Assembly (NCBI GenBank): GCA_938085105.1
Contig: CALKGK010000010.1
Coordinates: 1-62,209 of the forward strand
From: an uncultured Flavobacteriales bacterium
Lineage (GTDB): Bacteria > Bacteroidota > Bacteroidia > Flavobacteriales_D > Sanyastnellaceae
DNA length: 62,209 nucleotides
Reading direction: 5' to 3'
The position numbers and the translations under genes were made by a program. Positions 35,023 through 43,474 of this stretch are shown here, piece by piece (within the stretch, counting starts at the first letter, position 1; every line of letters starts with the position of its first letter). The notes under the pieces were generated by a model. The model was given only the letters and a program-made list of their open reading frames with translations, was not told the DNA's origin and made no database searches.

Positions 35023-35898
35023 ATGAACAATAAAACATCCCTCGTTATCATTGCATTGCTCTTGATTGTTTGCGGCTACCTCGGCTTCAAATTAAAAGGC
35101 TCAAGCGATACCGTATCAGAGCAGGTAGAAACCATCGACGGACTCGGTATTGAGCGCGACCAGCTTGAACTCGATCTCCAGAAGATGATGTTCAGTTATG
35201 ATACACTCAAAACGGAGAACTCCTTCCTCATGGCGGAAATGGCCGACCAACGCGGACAAATAGAAGACCTCTTGAAAAAGGTGAAAGATCGAAATTGGAC
35301 CGTGTCAAAGTTGAAAAAGGAAACGGAGACCCTGCGCTCAATCATGAAAGGTTATGTGGTGACGATCGACTCACTCAACCAACTCAACATCGCCTTGCAA
35401 GAAGAAAACTTGGCAATGAAACAAACGGTTCAAGATGTGACCAAACGCAACGAGAACCTTCAAGAGCGCCAAGAAAACATGGAGAACATTATTGCAACTG
35501 GGCAGCGACTTCAAAGTACTGGCCTGCTTGCACAAGGTATCCGCTTGTCCAATAGTGGAAAACAGTCTGAAACCAATCGAGCGCGACGTGCAGACATGAT
35601 CAAGGCTTGCTTCACTGTGGTTGAAAATCCCATTGCCAAACCGGGAACAAAAAACCTATTCATGCGCATCATCGCTCCAAACGGACAAGTGCTCCCTACC
35701 AAAAACGGAGCTCAGCAATTCGAGTTCGACGGAGGAGCAGACTACTACTCTGTGAGCAGAGAAATTGACTACAACAACAATCAAATGGACGTGTGTATTT
35801 TCTATAGTCCTGAGGCGGAACTGGAAAAAGGCGATTACAAGGTCTTCGTTTATGAAGGTTCAGCACTGATAGGAAGCACAGATATGGTACTAAAATAA
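35023..35898 (+). CDS. Membrane-anchored coiled-coil protein
   Basis: A protein of 291 residues with one N-terminal membrane helix (residues 5-22) followed by a long coiled coil (about 30-165, repeated Glu/Lys/Leu heptads) and a globular C-terminal domain (about 185-290) with FMRIIAPNGQVLP and YKVFVYEGSALIG. Similar architecture occurs widely in Bacteroidota, unnamed. ATG 35023 is preferred to a TTG three codons upstream. The 292-base divergent region before it holds no other supported gene; a 71-residue frame there is judged chance. Role unknown. Confidence 0.85.
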   Translation: MNNKTSLVIIALLLIVCGYLGFKLKGSSDTVSEQVETIDGLGIERDQLELDLQKMMFSYDTLKTENSFLMAEMADQRGQIEDLLKKVKDRNWTVSKLKKETETLRSIMKGYVVTIDSLNQLNIALQEENLAMKQTVQDVTKRNENLQERQENMENIIATGQRLQSTGLLAQGIRLSNSGKQSETNRARRADMIKACFTVVENPIAKPGTKNLFMRIIAPNGQVLPTKNGAQQFEFDGGADYYSVSREIDYNNNQMDVCIFYSPEAELEKGDYKVFVYEGSALIGSTDMVLK

Positions 35899-35903
35899 TG
35901 CTT

Positions 35904-35932
35904 CGAGCATCGGCTTTGATGGGCGATGCTCG
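35904..35932. terminator. Bidirectional terminator between convergent genes
   Basis: Perfect 9-bp arms (CGAGCATCG at 35904-35912 and CGATGCTCG at 35924-35932) surround an 11-base loop between the stops of two convergent genes. On the plus strand GTGTTTTA follows; on the minus strand AAGCATTATTTTA follows. Confidence 0.75.
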
Positions 35933-35937
35933 GTGTT

Positions 35938-36801
35938 TTAGCTTTTCTTTCGCTGAATGGGAATATAGGCTCCGGCCACAATCGAACGTTCGTTAAAGGT
36001 GATTTTTTGACTTGCACGAGCACTGCTTTTCCCTTCGAGAATGATGTCGGGCATGTTAACCCAACCCAACTGACTTGCATACTGAAGAAAACCGTACTTG
36101 AAGAATTCAAACCGCAGTCCAGTGTGCACCGATGCCCCATAGCCAGCAAGATGTACAAAGTTTCGGTTACGCTCCCCAAAGAGGGTGAAGTCGGTCCAAG
36201 GGAACATCGCACCCAAACTCACTGCACCAGTAAAACAAACGCCGTGCTTACCGTTTTTAGAACGAGCAATCACATCTTGACGCTCAATGGCTGCTCGCAC
36301 AAAATTAAAGCCGTCTGTGTGCTCAATGGTGATGAAACGCTTGGGGTCGAGAACTTCATATTGTCCCTCGTAAACGCCACCATATTCCTCACTTCGTTCG
36401 CTTGAAATTTCGCCGTTTACCTTCACGCGTTGAAACTCGTCGATGCGGTATTTCATGTGGTCCCAACCCAAAGAAATGCTGTATTTATCGTTCAAGAAAT
36501 AACCTACTCTGAAGTTGAATTGTGGAATGGTGAGCTGCTTAGGGTTAAAATAGACTTTCGGGTCCCAGCTTTCTGGGAGGTCATGCGCTCGAACATTTTC
36601 AAGACTAAAATCATACCCATCCCCTTTAAAAGAGATGTCGGAAGGATTGTAGCTTGCTCGGTTATACCCCCAAAAAAAGTAGAATTGATTTGCACGATTT
36701 CCAATCTCGCTTTTGGAAACCAAAGTCGGTTCACCCACCTCTTGAGCATCCGCGAAAATCGAGCCCAAAACCATCACACACAAAATAACTGCAGTACGCA
36801 T
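35938..36801 (-). CDS. Outer-membrane beta-barrel-like protein
   Basis: The 287-residue protein has a signal peptide (MRTAVILCVMVLGSIFADAQ). The rest alternates aromatic and polar residues as in outer-membrane strands (for example FNFRVGYFLNDKYSISLGWDHMKYRI, FVHLAGYGASVHTGLRFEFF). No named family was recognised. ATG 36801 gives the signal peptide; the reading frame is open further upstream but that part overlaps the divergent yraN. Convergent with the coiled-coil gene and ending nine bases past the shared terminator arms. Confidence 0.8.
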   Translation of the reverse strand: MRTAVILCVMVLGSIFADAQEVGEPTLVSKSEIGNRANQFYFFWGYNRASYNPSDISFKGDGYDFSLENVRAHDLPESWDPKVYFNPKQLTIPQFNFRVGYFLNDKYSISLGWDHMKYRIDEFQRVKVNGEISSERSEEYGGVYEGQYEVLDPKRFITIEHTDGFNFVRAAIERQDVIARSKNGKHGVCFTGAVSLGAMFPWTDFTLFGERNRNFVHLAGYGASVHTGLRFEFFKYGFLQYASQLGWVNMPDIILEGKSSARASQKITFNERSIVAGAYIPIQRKKS

Positions 36802-36818
36802 ACAAATTGGAATTTCGG

Positions 36819-36826
36819 CAAAGTTA
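36819..36826 (-). promoter_or_regulatory. -7 promoter box for the beta-barrel gene
   Basis: TAACTTTG on the minus strand fits TAnnTTTG and precedes the ATG at 36801 by 17 bases. The closest TTG is about 28 bases further upstream. Confidence 0.4.
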
Positions 36827-36858
36827 CTTCTTTCGAATACATTCCTCACCTTTCCAAA

Positions 36859-37218
36859 ATGGATCACAATGCATTGGGAACAACAGGCGAAAACATGGCT
36901 TCTTCCTTTCTCAAAAAAGAAGGATATACCATTCTTGAACGCAACTGGCGATTTGGAAAGGCGGAAATTGATATTATCGCTTCTCGAGAAGACATCATGG
37001 TTTTCATCGAGGTCAAAATGAGGAGCAGTGAGCATTACGGTTCGCCCTGGCAAGCGGTAGTTAAAAACAAACAAACCCGCATCATCAAAGCGGCGGACCA
37101 TTACCTCCGAAAGACAAAATGGCCGGGAGAGGCTCGTTTTGATATCATTAGCATCGTTGGAAGTGGCGTGGGAGCAAAACTCACCCATCTAAAAGCAGCA
37201 TTTTACCCACTCCTCTGA
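36859..37218 (+). CDS. yraN: YraN family endonuclease-like protein
   Basis: The 119-residue UPF0102/YraN protein has the restriction-endonuclease-like fold, related to Holliday-junction resolvases. The family signature is intact: GENMASSFLKKEGYTILERNWR, then AEIDIIASREDIMVFIEVKMR holding the acidic and lysine residues of the fold. Activity of YraN proteins has not been firmly established. ATG 36859 begins at the usual family start, although the frame is open upstream. It is divergent from the beta-barrel gene by 57 bases. Confidence 0.92.
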   Translation: MDHNALGTTGENMASSFLKKEGYTILERNWRFGKAEIDIIASREDIMVFIEVKMRSSEHYGSPWQAVVKNKQTRIIKAADHYLRKTKWPGEARFDIISIVGSGVGAKLTHLKAAFYPLL

Positions 37219-37304
37219 ACCAGAGTGTATACCACTTTGCAATTCTTTTGTTCTGGCTTGAGGTAAAAGGGCTTTGGGAACGATGAAGAGTGCAGAAATA
37301 AGCC

Positions 37305-37312
37305 TATTTTTG
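37305..37312 (+). promoter_or_regulatory. -7 promoter box, near-leaderless pseudouridine synthase gene
   Basis: TATTTTTG fits TAnnTTTG and ends five bases before the ATG at 37318, so the transcript would start at or beside the initiation codon. The nearest TTG is 28 bases upstream, longer than usual. Confidence 0.45.
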
Positions 37313-37317
37313 CAGTG

Positions 37318-38157
37318 ATGAAGAAAGAATCACCAAAAAACAAACGTCCTGGGAAAGGACCACTGAAAGTAACCAACCGAAAAGGAGAAGAAGTTCGGCG
37401 TCCGTCAAAATCCAAAGCAATCAAAGCGCGAGTAGATGATGGATCCATGCGTCTGAACAAATACATCGCCAATTCAGGAGTGTGTTCTCGCCGTGAGGCG
37501 GACACCCTCATTACTGCTGGTGTGGTTACTGTAAACGGTGAAGTAGTGACCGAGTTAGGTACACGTGTAATGCCAAGCGATGATATCAAGTACGATGGAA
37601 ACAGCATCAAGCCGGATAAAAAACGCTACGTCTTATTGAATAAGCCGAAAAATGTGGTGACCTCAATGGACGATCCTTTGGGCAGACGAACAGTGGCATC
37701 CCTGATCAAAGGTGCAACAAAAGAGGCCATTTCACCCATCGGGAGATTGGACCGATTAACCACAGGATTAGTGCTCTTCACCAATGACGGAGAGATGGCC
37801 AAAAACCTCAATAATCCAAAAAGTGGTGTCCGAAAGATTTACCACGTTACGCTAAAGGAAAAGGTAAAATCAACCCACCTTGCAGCCATTCGTGAAGGCG
37901 TTGAGTTGGACGACGGAATCGTGAAGGTGCAAGAAATTGATTATGTGGGTAACGGCTCAGATCCGCATCAAATCGGAATTCAAATTCACTCCACGAAAAA
38001 CAACATTGTTGCGCGGCTTTTCGAACACTTCGGCTATACCGTAAGCAAGCTCGATCGAGTTTTGTTTGCAGGTCTTACAAAGAAGGATTTGCCTCGTGGT
38101 AGATACCGTCATTTGACCGACGAAGAAGTGAAGTTTTTGAGAATGATCAAGGCCTAA
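37318..38157 (+). CDS. rRNA pseudouridine synthase (RluB/RsuA family)
   Basis: Family members convert a uridine of 23S or 16S rRNA to pseudouridine. Over 279 residues the protein has a basic N-terminal extension (1-42), an S4 RNA-binding domain (about 43-90, MRLNKYIANSGVCSRREADTLI) and the catalytic domain with GRLDRLTTGLVLFTNDGE carrying the active Asp. RluB versus RsuA or RluE cannot be separated safely. ATG 37318 follows a GTG by one codon. Confidence 0.93.
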   Translation: MKKESPKNKRPGKGPLKVTNRKGEEVRRPSKSKAIKARVDDGSMRLNKYIANSGVCSRREADTLITAGVVTVNGEVVTELGTRVMPSDDIKYDGNSIKPDKKRYVLLNKPKNVVTSMDDPLGRRTVASLIKGATKEAISPIGRLDRLTTGLVLFTNDGEMAKNLNNPKSGVRKIYHVTLKEKVKSTHLAAIREGVELDDGIVKVQEIDYVGNGSDPHQIGIQIHSTKNNIVARLFEHFGYTVSKLDRVLFAGLTKKDLPRGRYRHLTDEEVKFLRMIKA

Positions 38158-38210
38158 TTCCCGTTAATCAAGGTTTTCAGATTGAATTTCCCAAGCCCTG
38201 TTAATCGGTT

Positions 38211-38239
38211 TTGGGCTTCATTACTTTGCCCTATATTTG
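38211..38239 (+). promoter_or_regulatory. Bacteroidota sigma-A promoter for the polyprenol-sugar synthase operon
   Basis: TTG (38211-38213), 18 bases, then TATATTTG (38232-38239): a full match to TTG-N(17-23)-TAnnTTTG. It precedes the GTG start at 38259. Confidence 0.75.
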
Positions 38240-38258
38240 CTCCACAAAGCCCACGCCC

Positions 38259-38990
38259 GTGTCAGATAGTTTGGTCATTACCCCCACGTACAACGAAATT
38301 GAAAACATCGAACGCATCGTGCGCAAAGTGTTCTCCCTGAAGAAGTCTTTCCACATGCTCATCGTTGACGATGGTTCCCCAGACGGAACAGCAGCCAAAG
38401 TGAAAGAGCTTCAAGCGGAATTCCCAGATCAGCTTCACCTCCTCGAACGCGCAGGGAAACAAGGCTTAGGGACAGCCTACATCGCCGGTTTTAAATACGG
38501 CCTTGCCCACAACTACGGATACATTTTCGAAATGGATGCCGATTTTTCTCACAACCCAGACGACCTCGAACGTTTGTATGCTGCCTGTGCAGAAGAAGGC
38601 GCCGATTTTAGCATCGGGTCACGCTATGTCAAAGGTGGAAAAGTAGACAACTGGCCCTTGAACAGGATTCTCATGTCTTACTTCGCGTCGGTGTATGTAA
38701 ACATGGTACTCTGGCTCGGTATTCGGGATTGTACGGCCGGTTTCAAATGCTATACCGCCAAAGTACTCAGAACAATTGATCTGAACGGCATCAAGTTCAT
38801 TGGATACGCTTTTCAAATTGAAATGAAATACAAAGCATCACAACTTGGTTTTAAAGCCAAAGAGGTGCCCATTACCTTTATCGATCGTCAATTTGGTGAA
38901 TCAAAGATGAGTTTGGGCATTTTCAAAGAAGCTTTTTGGGGCGTGATCAAGATGCGTTTCTCCCCTGTGAAGAAGAACCCAGAACTCTAA
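38259..38990 (+). CDS. Polyprenol monophosphate mannose synthase-like glycosyltransferase (GT2)
   Basis: Members of this group transfer mannose (or another sugar) from a nucleotide donor to polyprenyl phosphate on the cytoplasmic face. The 243 residues (usual 240-245) show ITPTYNEIENIERIV, VDDGSPDGT, EMDADFSHNPDDL with the metal-binding DxD-like pair, and GSRYVKGG. GTG 38259 is chosen because it gives the family start and lies behind the promoter. It is followed by dihydroorotase and DUF4296, an order common in Bacteroidota; the sugar and the acceptor chain are inferred by family only. Confidence 0.92.
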   Translation: MSDSLVITPTYNEIENIERIVRKVFSLKKSFHMLIVDDGSPDGTAAKVKELQAEFPDQLHLLERAGKQGLGTAYIAGFKYGLAHNYGYIFEMDADFSHNPDDLERLYAACAEEGADFSIGSRYVKGGKVDNWPLNRILMSYFASVYVNMVLWLGIRDCTAGFKCYTAKVLRTIDLNGIKFIGYAFQIEMKYKASQLGFKAKEVPITFIDRQFGESKMSLGIFKEAFWGVIKMRFSPVKKNPEL

Positions 38991-39007
38991 AACTCCAGCA
39001 CATCCAT

Positions 39008-40348
39008 ATGAGTACTACTCTTATCAAGAACGTCCTTCTCATCAATGAAGGAAAAAGTGAGCACAAGCATGTGCTGATCAAGAACGATCTCATTGAATCA
39101 ATCATTGATGCCTCAGAACCCGCTCCTGAAGCCGCCACGGTGATCGATGGAACGGGGAAATGGCTTTTCCCTGGGGTGATTGATGATCAAGTGCACTTTC
39201 GAGAACCAGGACTCACCCACAAGGGAGAGCTAGCTACAGAGTCAAGAGCTGCGGTGGCTGGAGGAATCACTTCTTTCATGGAGATGCCCAATACAGTGCC
39301 CAACGCTCTTACCCAAGAACTCCTTCAAGATAAATACGACCGTGCAGCTGAGGTGTCGCCAGCGAACTACAGTTTTTTTATGGGGGCCAGCAACGACAAC
39401 ATCGATGAGGTGCTGAAAACCGACCCAAGGTCGGTGTGCGGTATAAAAGTCTTCATGGGAAGCTCCACAGGAAATATGCTCGTTGATGCACCCAAGGTTT
39501 TGGAAGGCATTTTTAAGGAGAGCCCAATGCTGGTGGCTACCCATTGCGAAGATGAGGCAACAGTGAGAGCCAACATGGCAGCAGCAAAAGAAAAATACGG
39601 AGAAGCTGTACCGATGAACCAACACCCGGTCATCCGAAACGCAGAGGCCTGTTACCGCTCGTCATCAATGGCAGTGGAACTCGCAGAGAAATTCAATACC
39701 CGTCTCCACATTTTGCACATTTCTACGGCGAAAGAGGTGAGCCTCTTCCGAAACGATGTGCCCATTGAGCAAAAAAGAATTACGGCTGAGGCTTGCATCC
39801 ACCACTTGTGGTTCACGGATGAACAATACGACACGCGAGGGTCCTTTATTAAATGGAACCCCGCGGTGAAGTCGGCGGCCGATCGAGAGGAGATTAGAAA
39901 AGGAATTTTGGACGGACGCATTGATGTGATTGCTACCGATCATGCCCCGCACACCTTGGAAGAGAAAAAAGGAAGCTACTTTAAAGCTCCATCTGGCGGA
40001 CCGCTCGTTCAGCACGCTTTGGTAGCGGTGTTAGAAATGGTGCACCAAGGAGTCATGTCTTTGGAGGATGTCCCTCAATTGATGTCACACAACGTGGCGC
40101 GCTGCTTCGATATTCCAAATAGAGGCTACGTTCGTCCGGGCTATAAAGCAGATTTGGTGATGGTAGATCCACAACACGAGTGGACCGTGAGCAAGTCCAA
40201 CATTCTTTACAAATGCGGATGGTCGCCCTTTGAAGGAGACCAGTTTACTTCAAAAGTTGCCTCCACTTGGGTGAATGGGAATTTGGTGTTTGACGGAGAA
40301 CAAGTGATCGAAGGAAGCAGAGGTGAGCGCATGACTTTTGATCGATAG
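39008..40348 (+). CDS. pyrC: Dihydroorotase (type I-like)
   Basis: The amidohydrolase-fold enzyme of 446 residues closes carbamoyl-aspartate to dihydroorotate in pyrimidine synthesis. Visible motifs are PGVIDDQVHFREPG, the lysine region GIKVFMGSSTGNM, THCEDEA, LHILHIST and ATDHAPH. The usual HxH pair of the first motif reads QVH, so one metal-binding histidine is replaced by glutamine; I recall the same form in other Bacteroidota proteins annotated as dihydroorotase. ATG 39008 is chosen because the segment before it (18 bases after the glycosyltransferase stop) is not family-like. Part of the glycosyltransferase / pyrC / DUF4296 operon. Confidence 0.88.
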   Translation: MSTTLIKNVLLINEGKSEHKHVLIKNDLIESIIDASEPAPEAATVIDGTGKWLFPGVIDDQVHFREPGLTHKGELATESRAAVAGGITSFMEMPNTVPNALTQELLQDKYDRAAEVSPANYSFFMGASNDNIDEVLKTDPRSVCGIKVFMGSSTGNMLVDAPKVLEGIFKESPMLVATHCEDEATVRANMAAAKEKYGEAVPMNQHPVIRNAEACYRSSSMAVELAEKFNTRLHILHISTAKEVSLFRNDVPIEQKRITAEACIHHLWFTDEQYDTRGSFIKWNPAVKSAADREEIRKGILDGRIDVIATDHAPHTLEEKKGSYFKAPSGGPLVQHALVAVLEMVHQGVMSLEDVPQLMSHNVARCFDIPNRGYVRPGYKADLVMVDPQHEWTVSKSNILYKCGWSPFEGDQFTSKVASTWVNGNLVFDGEQVIEGSRGERMTFDR

Positions 40349-40407
40349 GACCACTGAAAACCGACGTGCAACTGTTGTTTTCAGTGGCAGGTCATTCATT
40401 TCACCCC

Positions 40408-40794
40408 ATGAAAAAATACCGCTTCATATTCGCTTTTTTGTTCACTTCAACAGTGCTTTTTGGCTGTGTTGAAACAAGAGAACACCGAACTCCGGCACCT
40501 GAAGGATTGATCCCAAAAGCCGATTTTGTAGCCCTATTTGCCGATGTGCAGTTGCTTGAAGCTGCCCGAAAGCAGAAAATGATCAAAGGAGACAGCCTTG
40601 ACTTAGAAGTGGCCAATGCATACCGTCAGATTTTTGATAAACACCAAACTTCTGACAGCCTTTTTCGCATCTCCTACCTTCACTATTTTTCTAAACCGGA
40701 AGAGATGAGCGCCATTTACGAAGAAGTGATTGATCTTTTGAGTCAACAAGAAAGCAAGTCGAGGGAAGAAGCAGGAAGGGGAGAAGATGAATAA
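40408..40794 (+). CDS. DUF4296 lipoprotein
   Basis: A lipoprotein of 128 residues, leader ending LFGC, matching DUF4296, a Bacteroidota family of unknown function typically placed after dihydroorotase. The mature part is helical and charged (ALFADVQLLEAARKQKM). ATG 40408 gives the leader; the frame is open upstream but lacks family similarity. The next gene starts 18 bases downstream. Confidence 0.83.
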   Translation: MKKYRFIFAFLFTSTVLFGCVETREHRTPAPEGLIPKADFVALFADVQLLEAARKQKMIKGDSLDLEVANAYRQIFDKHQTSDSLFRISYLHYFSKPEEMSAIYEEVIDLLSQQESKSREEAGRGEDE

Positions 40795-40812
40795 TTCAAA
40801 CCCAAGCAGATC

Positions 40813-41439
40813 ATGAGTACCGATACCATCCTCCTCATTCTCGATCATATTGGCATTTTCGCCTTCGCCATCTCAGGTTTTCTTACGGCGGCTGATAAGA
40901 AGCTCGATCTATTCGGCGCCTTCATTATTGGTTTGGTTACAGCACTTGGGGGCGGCACATTGAGAGATCTATTGCTGAATACAGACATCGCTTGGGTGAG
41001 CAATGTGAATTACATCTACATGGGCCTGTTCGGAGGCATGGCGGCGTGGTTTTTCCGAACATTCATCTCGCGTTTAAGAAAGACCTTGTTCATTTTTGAT
41101 ACTGTCGGAATTGGCTTGTTTACCGTTTTCGGACTAGAAAAAGCACTGAGTTTCCAGGTTGATCCTACCATCGCAGTGATGCTTGCGGTAATTACGGCTT
41201 CTTTTGGCGGAGTGATAAGAGACACCCTTTGCAATGAAATCCCACTGCTCTTCCGGCAAGAAATCTATGGAACGGCCTGCCTTGCGGGTGCTTTCTGTTA
41301 TCTTTTGCTCTTGAAAATGGAGATTCCACCTCGAATGAATCTTCTGATCTCAGGATCTCTAATCATTTTGGTGAGGGTGCTGGCCGTTAAATTTAAACTG
41401 GCCCTGCCCATTGTTAACGCTCGAATGAAAAAGTCCTAG
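40813..41439 (+). CDS. Trimeric intracellular cation channel-like (UPF0126) membrane protein
   Basis: A polytopic protein of 208 residues with about six or seven membrane helices and the UPF0126/TRIC repeats visible twice (GAFIIGLVTALGGGTLRDLL and VITASFGGVIRDTL). Bacterial members such as YadS are also discussed as amino-acid transporters or cation channels; the activity is not known. ATG 40813. Its stop codon shares the palindrome CTAG with the stop codon of the convergent gene. Confidence 0.9.
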   Translation: MSTDTILLILDHIGIFAFAISGFLTAADKKLDLFGAFIIGLVTALGGGTLRDLLLNTDIAWVSNVNYIYMGLFGGMAAWFFRTFISRLRKTLFIFDTVGIGLFTVFGLEKALSFQVDPTIAVMLAVITASFGGVIRDTLCNEIPLLFRQEIYGTACLAGAFCYLLLLKMEIPPRMNLLISGSLIILVRVLAVKFKLALPIVNARMKKS

Positions 41440-42299
41440 TTGATGGTGAATCGAATGGGCATGATGTACTCCAACTGAACGGGTTTTCCGCCCACAGTTG
41501 CCGGACCAACTTCTGGCAAAGTACTGGCAACTCGAATGGCTTCTTTGTCCAAATCAGGGTGCACGGATTGTACAATTTCAAAATCTGTTTTTTCGCCTTT
41601 CTCGTTGACGATAAAAGAAACAACCACCGTTCCTTGAACACCTGCTTTTTTCGCTGAACTGGGATATTTCGTTGTGTTCATGGAGTGCATCAAAATGGTC
41701 ATAGCAGAAAGCGCACTTCCATTTTCCTTAATCATAGGAGGTGTTTGGGTATTGGAATATACTTTTCCAAGCTGTGGAAGAGCATCTAAGTTTTCGATAC
41801 TCAAAATGCTATCTGCGGCAAACGAGTCATCCTTAATTCTGAAACTAATAAGGGATTGATTCACCCTTTCACTTTCTACGCTCAAATGAAAGATTTGATG
41901 CTGTTTATCGGAGCAGCGTTCTTTTTGGATGGTAGAAAAATGAGCCGTCTTTAGAATCTCTGCATCGATGTCTTCTGGAAAATTTAGGGTATCTACCTGC
42001 ACACAAGTAAGCGCAAAACGATCAACAGCATTGGAAATATTCATGGTGATGGCTTTCTCATAAGAAGCACATGCGGCACAAGTATCTGCCATCAAAAGTT
42101 GTACGTTCCCTCGCTGAAAATAGCTTTGACCAGCTTCATCCATTTCAATGGAGAGTGCTATCAATGAGTCGGCCTTTTCATATTCCTTGGCGCTCATGGC
42201 CTGAAGACCTTCGCCAAGCAATTGAATGGCTTTTTCATCTTTTTGTGCCTTGCTGGAAAAAGAAAGGGCAATAGCGGCAATGAGAAAGAAGTGTTTCAT
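41436..42299 (-). CDS. Secreted TPR / TonB C-terminal domain protein
   Basis: A protein of 287 residues with a signal peptide (1-18), two tetratricopeptide-like segments (about 22-90) and a C-terminal TonB-type domain (about 210-287, YPSSAKKAGVQGTVVVSFIVNEKGE). There is no N-terminal membrane anchor as in a regular energy transducer, so the TonB fold may be soluble or bound to another component. ATG 42299 gives the signal peptide. A TGGCAC-N5-TTG element lies upstream (see 42359). Role inferred: periplasmic partner of an outer-membrane system. Confidence 0.85.
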   Translation of the reverse strand: MKHFFLIAAIALSFSSKAQKDEKAIQLLGEGLQAMSAKEYEKADSLIALSIEMDEAGQSYFQRGNVQLLMADTCAACASYEKAITMNISNAVDRFALTCVQVDTLNFPEDIDAEILKTAHFSTIQKERCSDKQHQIFHLSVESERVNQSLISFRIKDDSFAADSILSIENLDALPQLGKVYSNTQTPPMIKENGSALSAMTILMHSMNTTKYPSSAKKAGVQGTVVVSFIVNEKGEKTDFEIVQSVHPDLDKEAIRVASTLPEVGPATVGGKPVQLEYIMPIRFTIN

Positions 42300-42358
42300 T
42301 TTTAGTTCAAATTTTGAGAATTGGAAGATAAGAAGACTTTTTGGTTCAGCTCGTCTTA

Positions 42359-42373
42359 CCAAGGATAGTGCCA
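42359..42373 (-). promoter_or_regulatory. Sigma-54-like element before the TPR/TonB gene
   Basis: On the minus strand TGGCAC (42373-42368), five bases (TATCC), then TTGG (42362-42359). The -24 half is consensus; the -12 half has G where C is expected (TTGC). It lies about 60 bases before the ATG at 42299. Weak on its own. Confidence 0.3.
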
Positions 42374-42467
42374 TTGAAATGTGAGCATGATAATCATTAA
42401 AAAAGACAAGTGCGGACTTGAAGCCCATTCCCTGCAATTCATCGTTATGGAGTTAAGGCAAAAGCAT

Positions 42468-42499
42468 AAAAAAAGCCTCCAGAACTAGTCTGAAGGCTT
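42468..42499 (-). terminator. Rho-independent terminator of tRNA-Cys
   Basis: Eleven-base arms (AAGCCTTCAGA / TCTGGAGGCTT, one G-T pair) with a short loop lie directly 3' of the tRNA on the minus strand and are followed by seven T. Confidence 0.9.
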
Positions 42500-42504
42500 C
42501 TTTG

Positions 42505-42575
42505 AGGTTTGGAGCGGATTCGAACCGCTGTACGTGGTGTTGCAGACCACTGCCTAGCCGCTCGGCCACCAAACC
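42505..42575 (-). tRNA. tRNA-Cys (anticodon GCA)
   Basis: A cloverleaf of 71 bases: acceptor pair GGTTTGG / CCAAACC with discriminator T, D-arm with GCCGAGCGGCTAGGC, anticodon stem GTGGT / ACCAC around loop CTGCAAC (anticodon GCA), and T-loop GGTTCGAATCC. CCA is not encoded at the end. It stands alone between the TPR/TonB gene and the phosphatidylserine synthase gene. Confidence 0.97.
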
Positions 42576-42588
42576 ATTTCGCGGACGA

Positions 42589-42618
42589 CAAATATAAACA
42601 TTGCCTCACACAATTCAA
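42589..42618 (-). promoter_or_regulatory. Bacteroidota sigma-A promoter of tRNA-Cys
   Basis: On the minus strand TTG (42618-42616), 19 bases, then TATATTTG (42596-42589), 13 bases before the tRNA 5' end. A full match to the TTG-N(17-23)-TAnnTTTG form. Confidence 0.7.
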
Positions 42619-42730
42619 GAAGTAATACTGCTTTTTGACAGAAAAGTTACAATCGACGTGAAAATCATCGCAGAAAGGACTTCAAGTTCCCGTCCTTCAG
42701 AGCTAAGAACAAATGCTTATTTTCGAAGCC

Positions 42731-43474
42731 ATGAAAAAGTGGATCCCAAATATCCTTACACTTGCAAACGCCAGTTGTGGCTTTTTAGCGCTGTTCTTCG
42801 TTTTCGCCAAAAGCGATGTTGAAACGGCGTGTTGGCTCATTTTGTTAGGAGCACTCTTTGATGTTTTTGATGGACTACTTGCCCGTCTGCTTAAAGTTGC
42901 CGGCCCTTTAGGAAAGCAATTGGATTCTCTGGCAGATATGATTTCTTTCGGTGCTGCTCCCGCTGCATTGTGCTGGTTTCTTCTAAGCGATGCCCATGGT
43001 ACCCACGTTTGGGAGGAATGGACGCTCTTCGCTGCTCCCGTATTTATGCTTGCCATGAGCGCCTTGAGGTTGGGTCGGTTCAACATCGATGAACGACAAG
43101 TAAGCGGTTTCATTGGCTTGCCTACACCAGCAAACGCGCTTTTCTGGATTGGAGCAGCCATGATTCACTTCAACACCACTTTGCCTGTTTATTTGGTTGA
43201 TTGGACCAATGACGCCGCGGTGATTGTATTCTTCGCCCTCCTCTTGTCCTTATTTCTCAACCTCAATCTTCCGTTATTAGGGCTGAAATTTCAAAAATGG
43301 TCGTGGCAAGGGAATCAGCATCGCTACATCTTAATCCTGCTTTCAGGGATCTTCTTGATAAGTTCTCTGCTCATTTACGGGAATGTTTTTTTAGTGTTGC
43401 CAGTTGTCTTACTTTTGTACCTGATTATTTCTACCGCACATTTTTTCGCAAACAGACATGAAATTCAACGCTGA
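42731..43474 (+). CDS. pssA: CDP-diacylglycerol-serine O-phosphatidyltransferase
   Basis: A membrane enzyme of 247 residues that makes phosphatidylserine from CDP-diacylglycerol and serine, the precursor of phosphatidylethanolamine. The CDP-alcohol phosphotransferase signature is intact: DGLLARLLKVAGPLGKQLD followed by SLAD. There are about seven predicted membrane helices. ATG 42731 (MKKWIPNILTLAN) matches the family start better than an ATG six codons upstream. It overlaps purS by 17 bases. Confidence 0.93.
   Translation: MKKWIPNILTLANASCGFLALFFVFAKSDVETACWLILLGALFDVFDGLLARLLKVAGPLGKQLDSLADMISFGAAPAALCWFLLSDAHGTHVWEEWTLFAAPVFMLAMSALRLGRFNIDERQVSGFIGLPTPANALFWIGAAMIHFNTTLPVYLVDWTNDAAVIVFFALLLSLFLNLNLPLLGLKFQKWSWQGNQHRYILILLSGIFLISSLLIYGNVFLVLPVVLLLYLIISTAHFFANRHEIQR

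Noticed and set aside
36430-36858. An N-terminal extension of YraN
   Set aside because: The extension lies antisense to the signal peptide and first strands of the beta-barrel gene, and YraN family proteins begin at about 36859.
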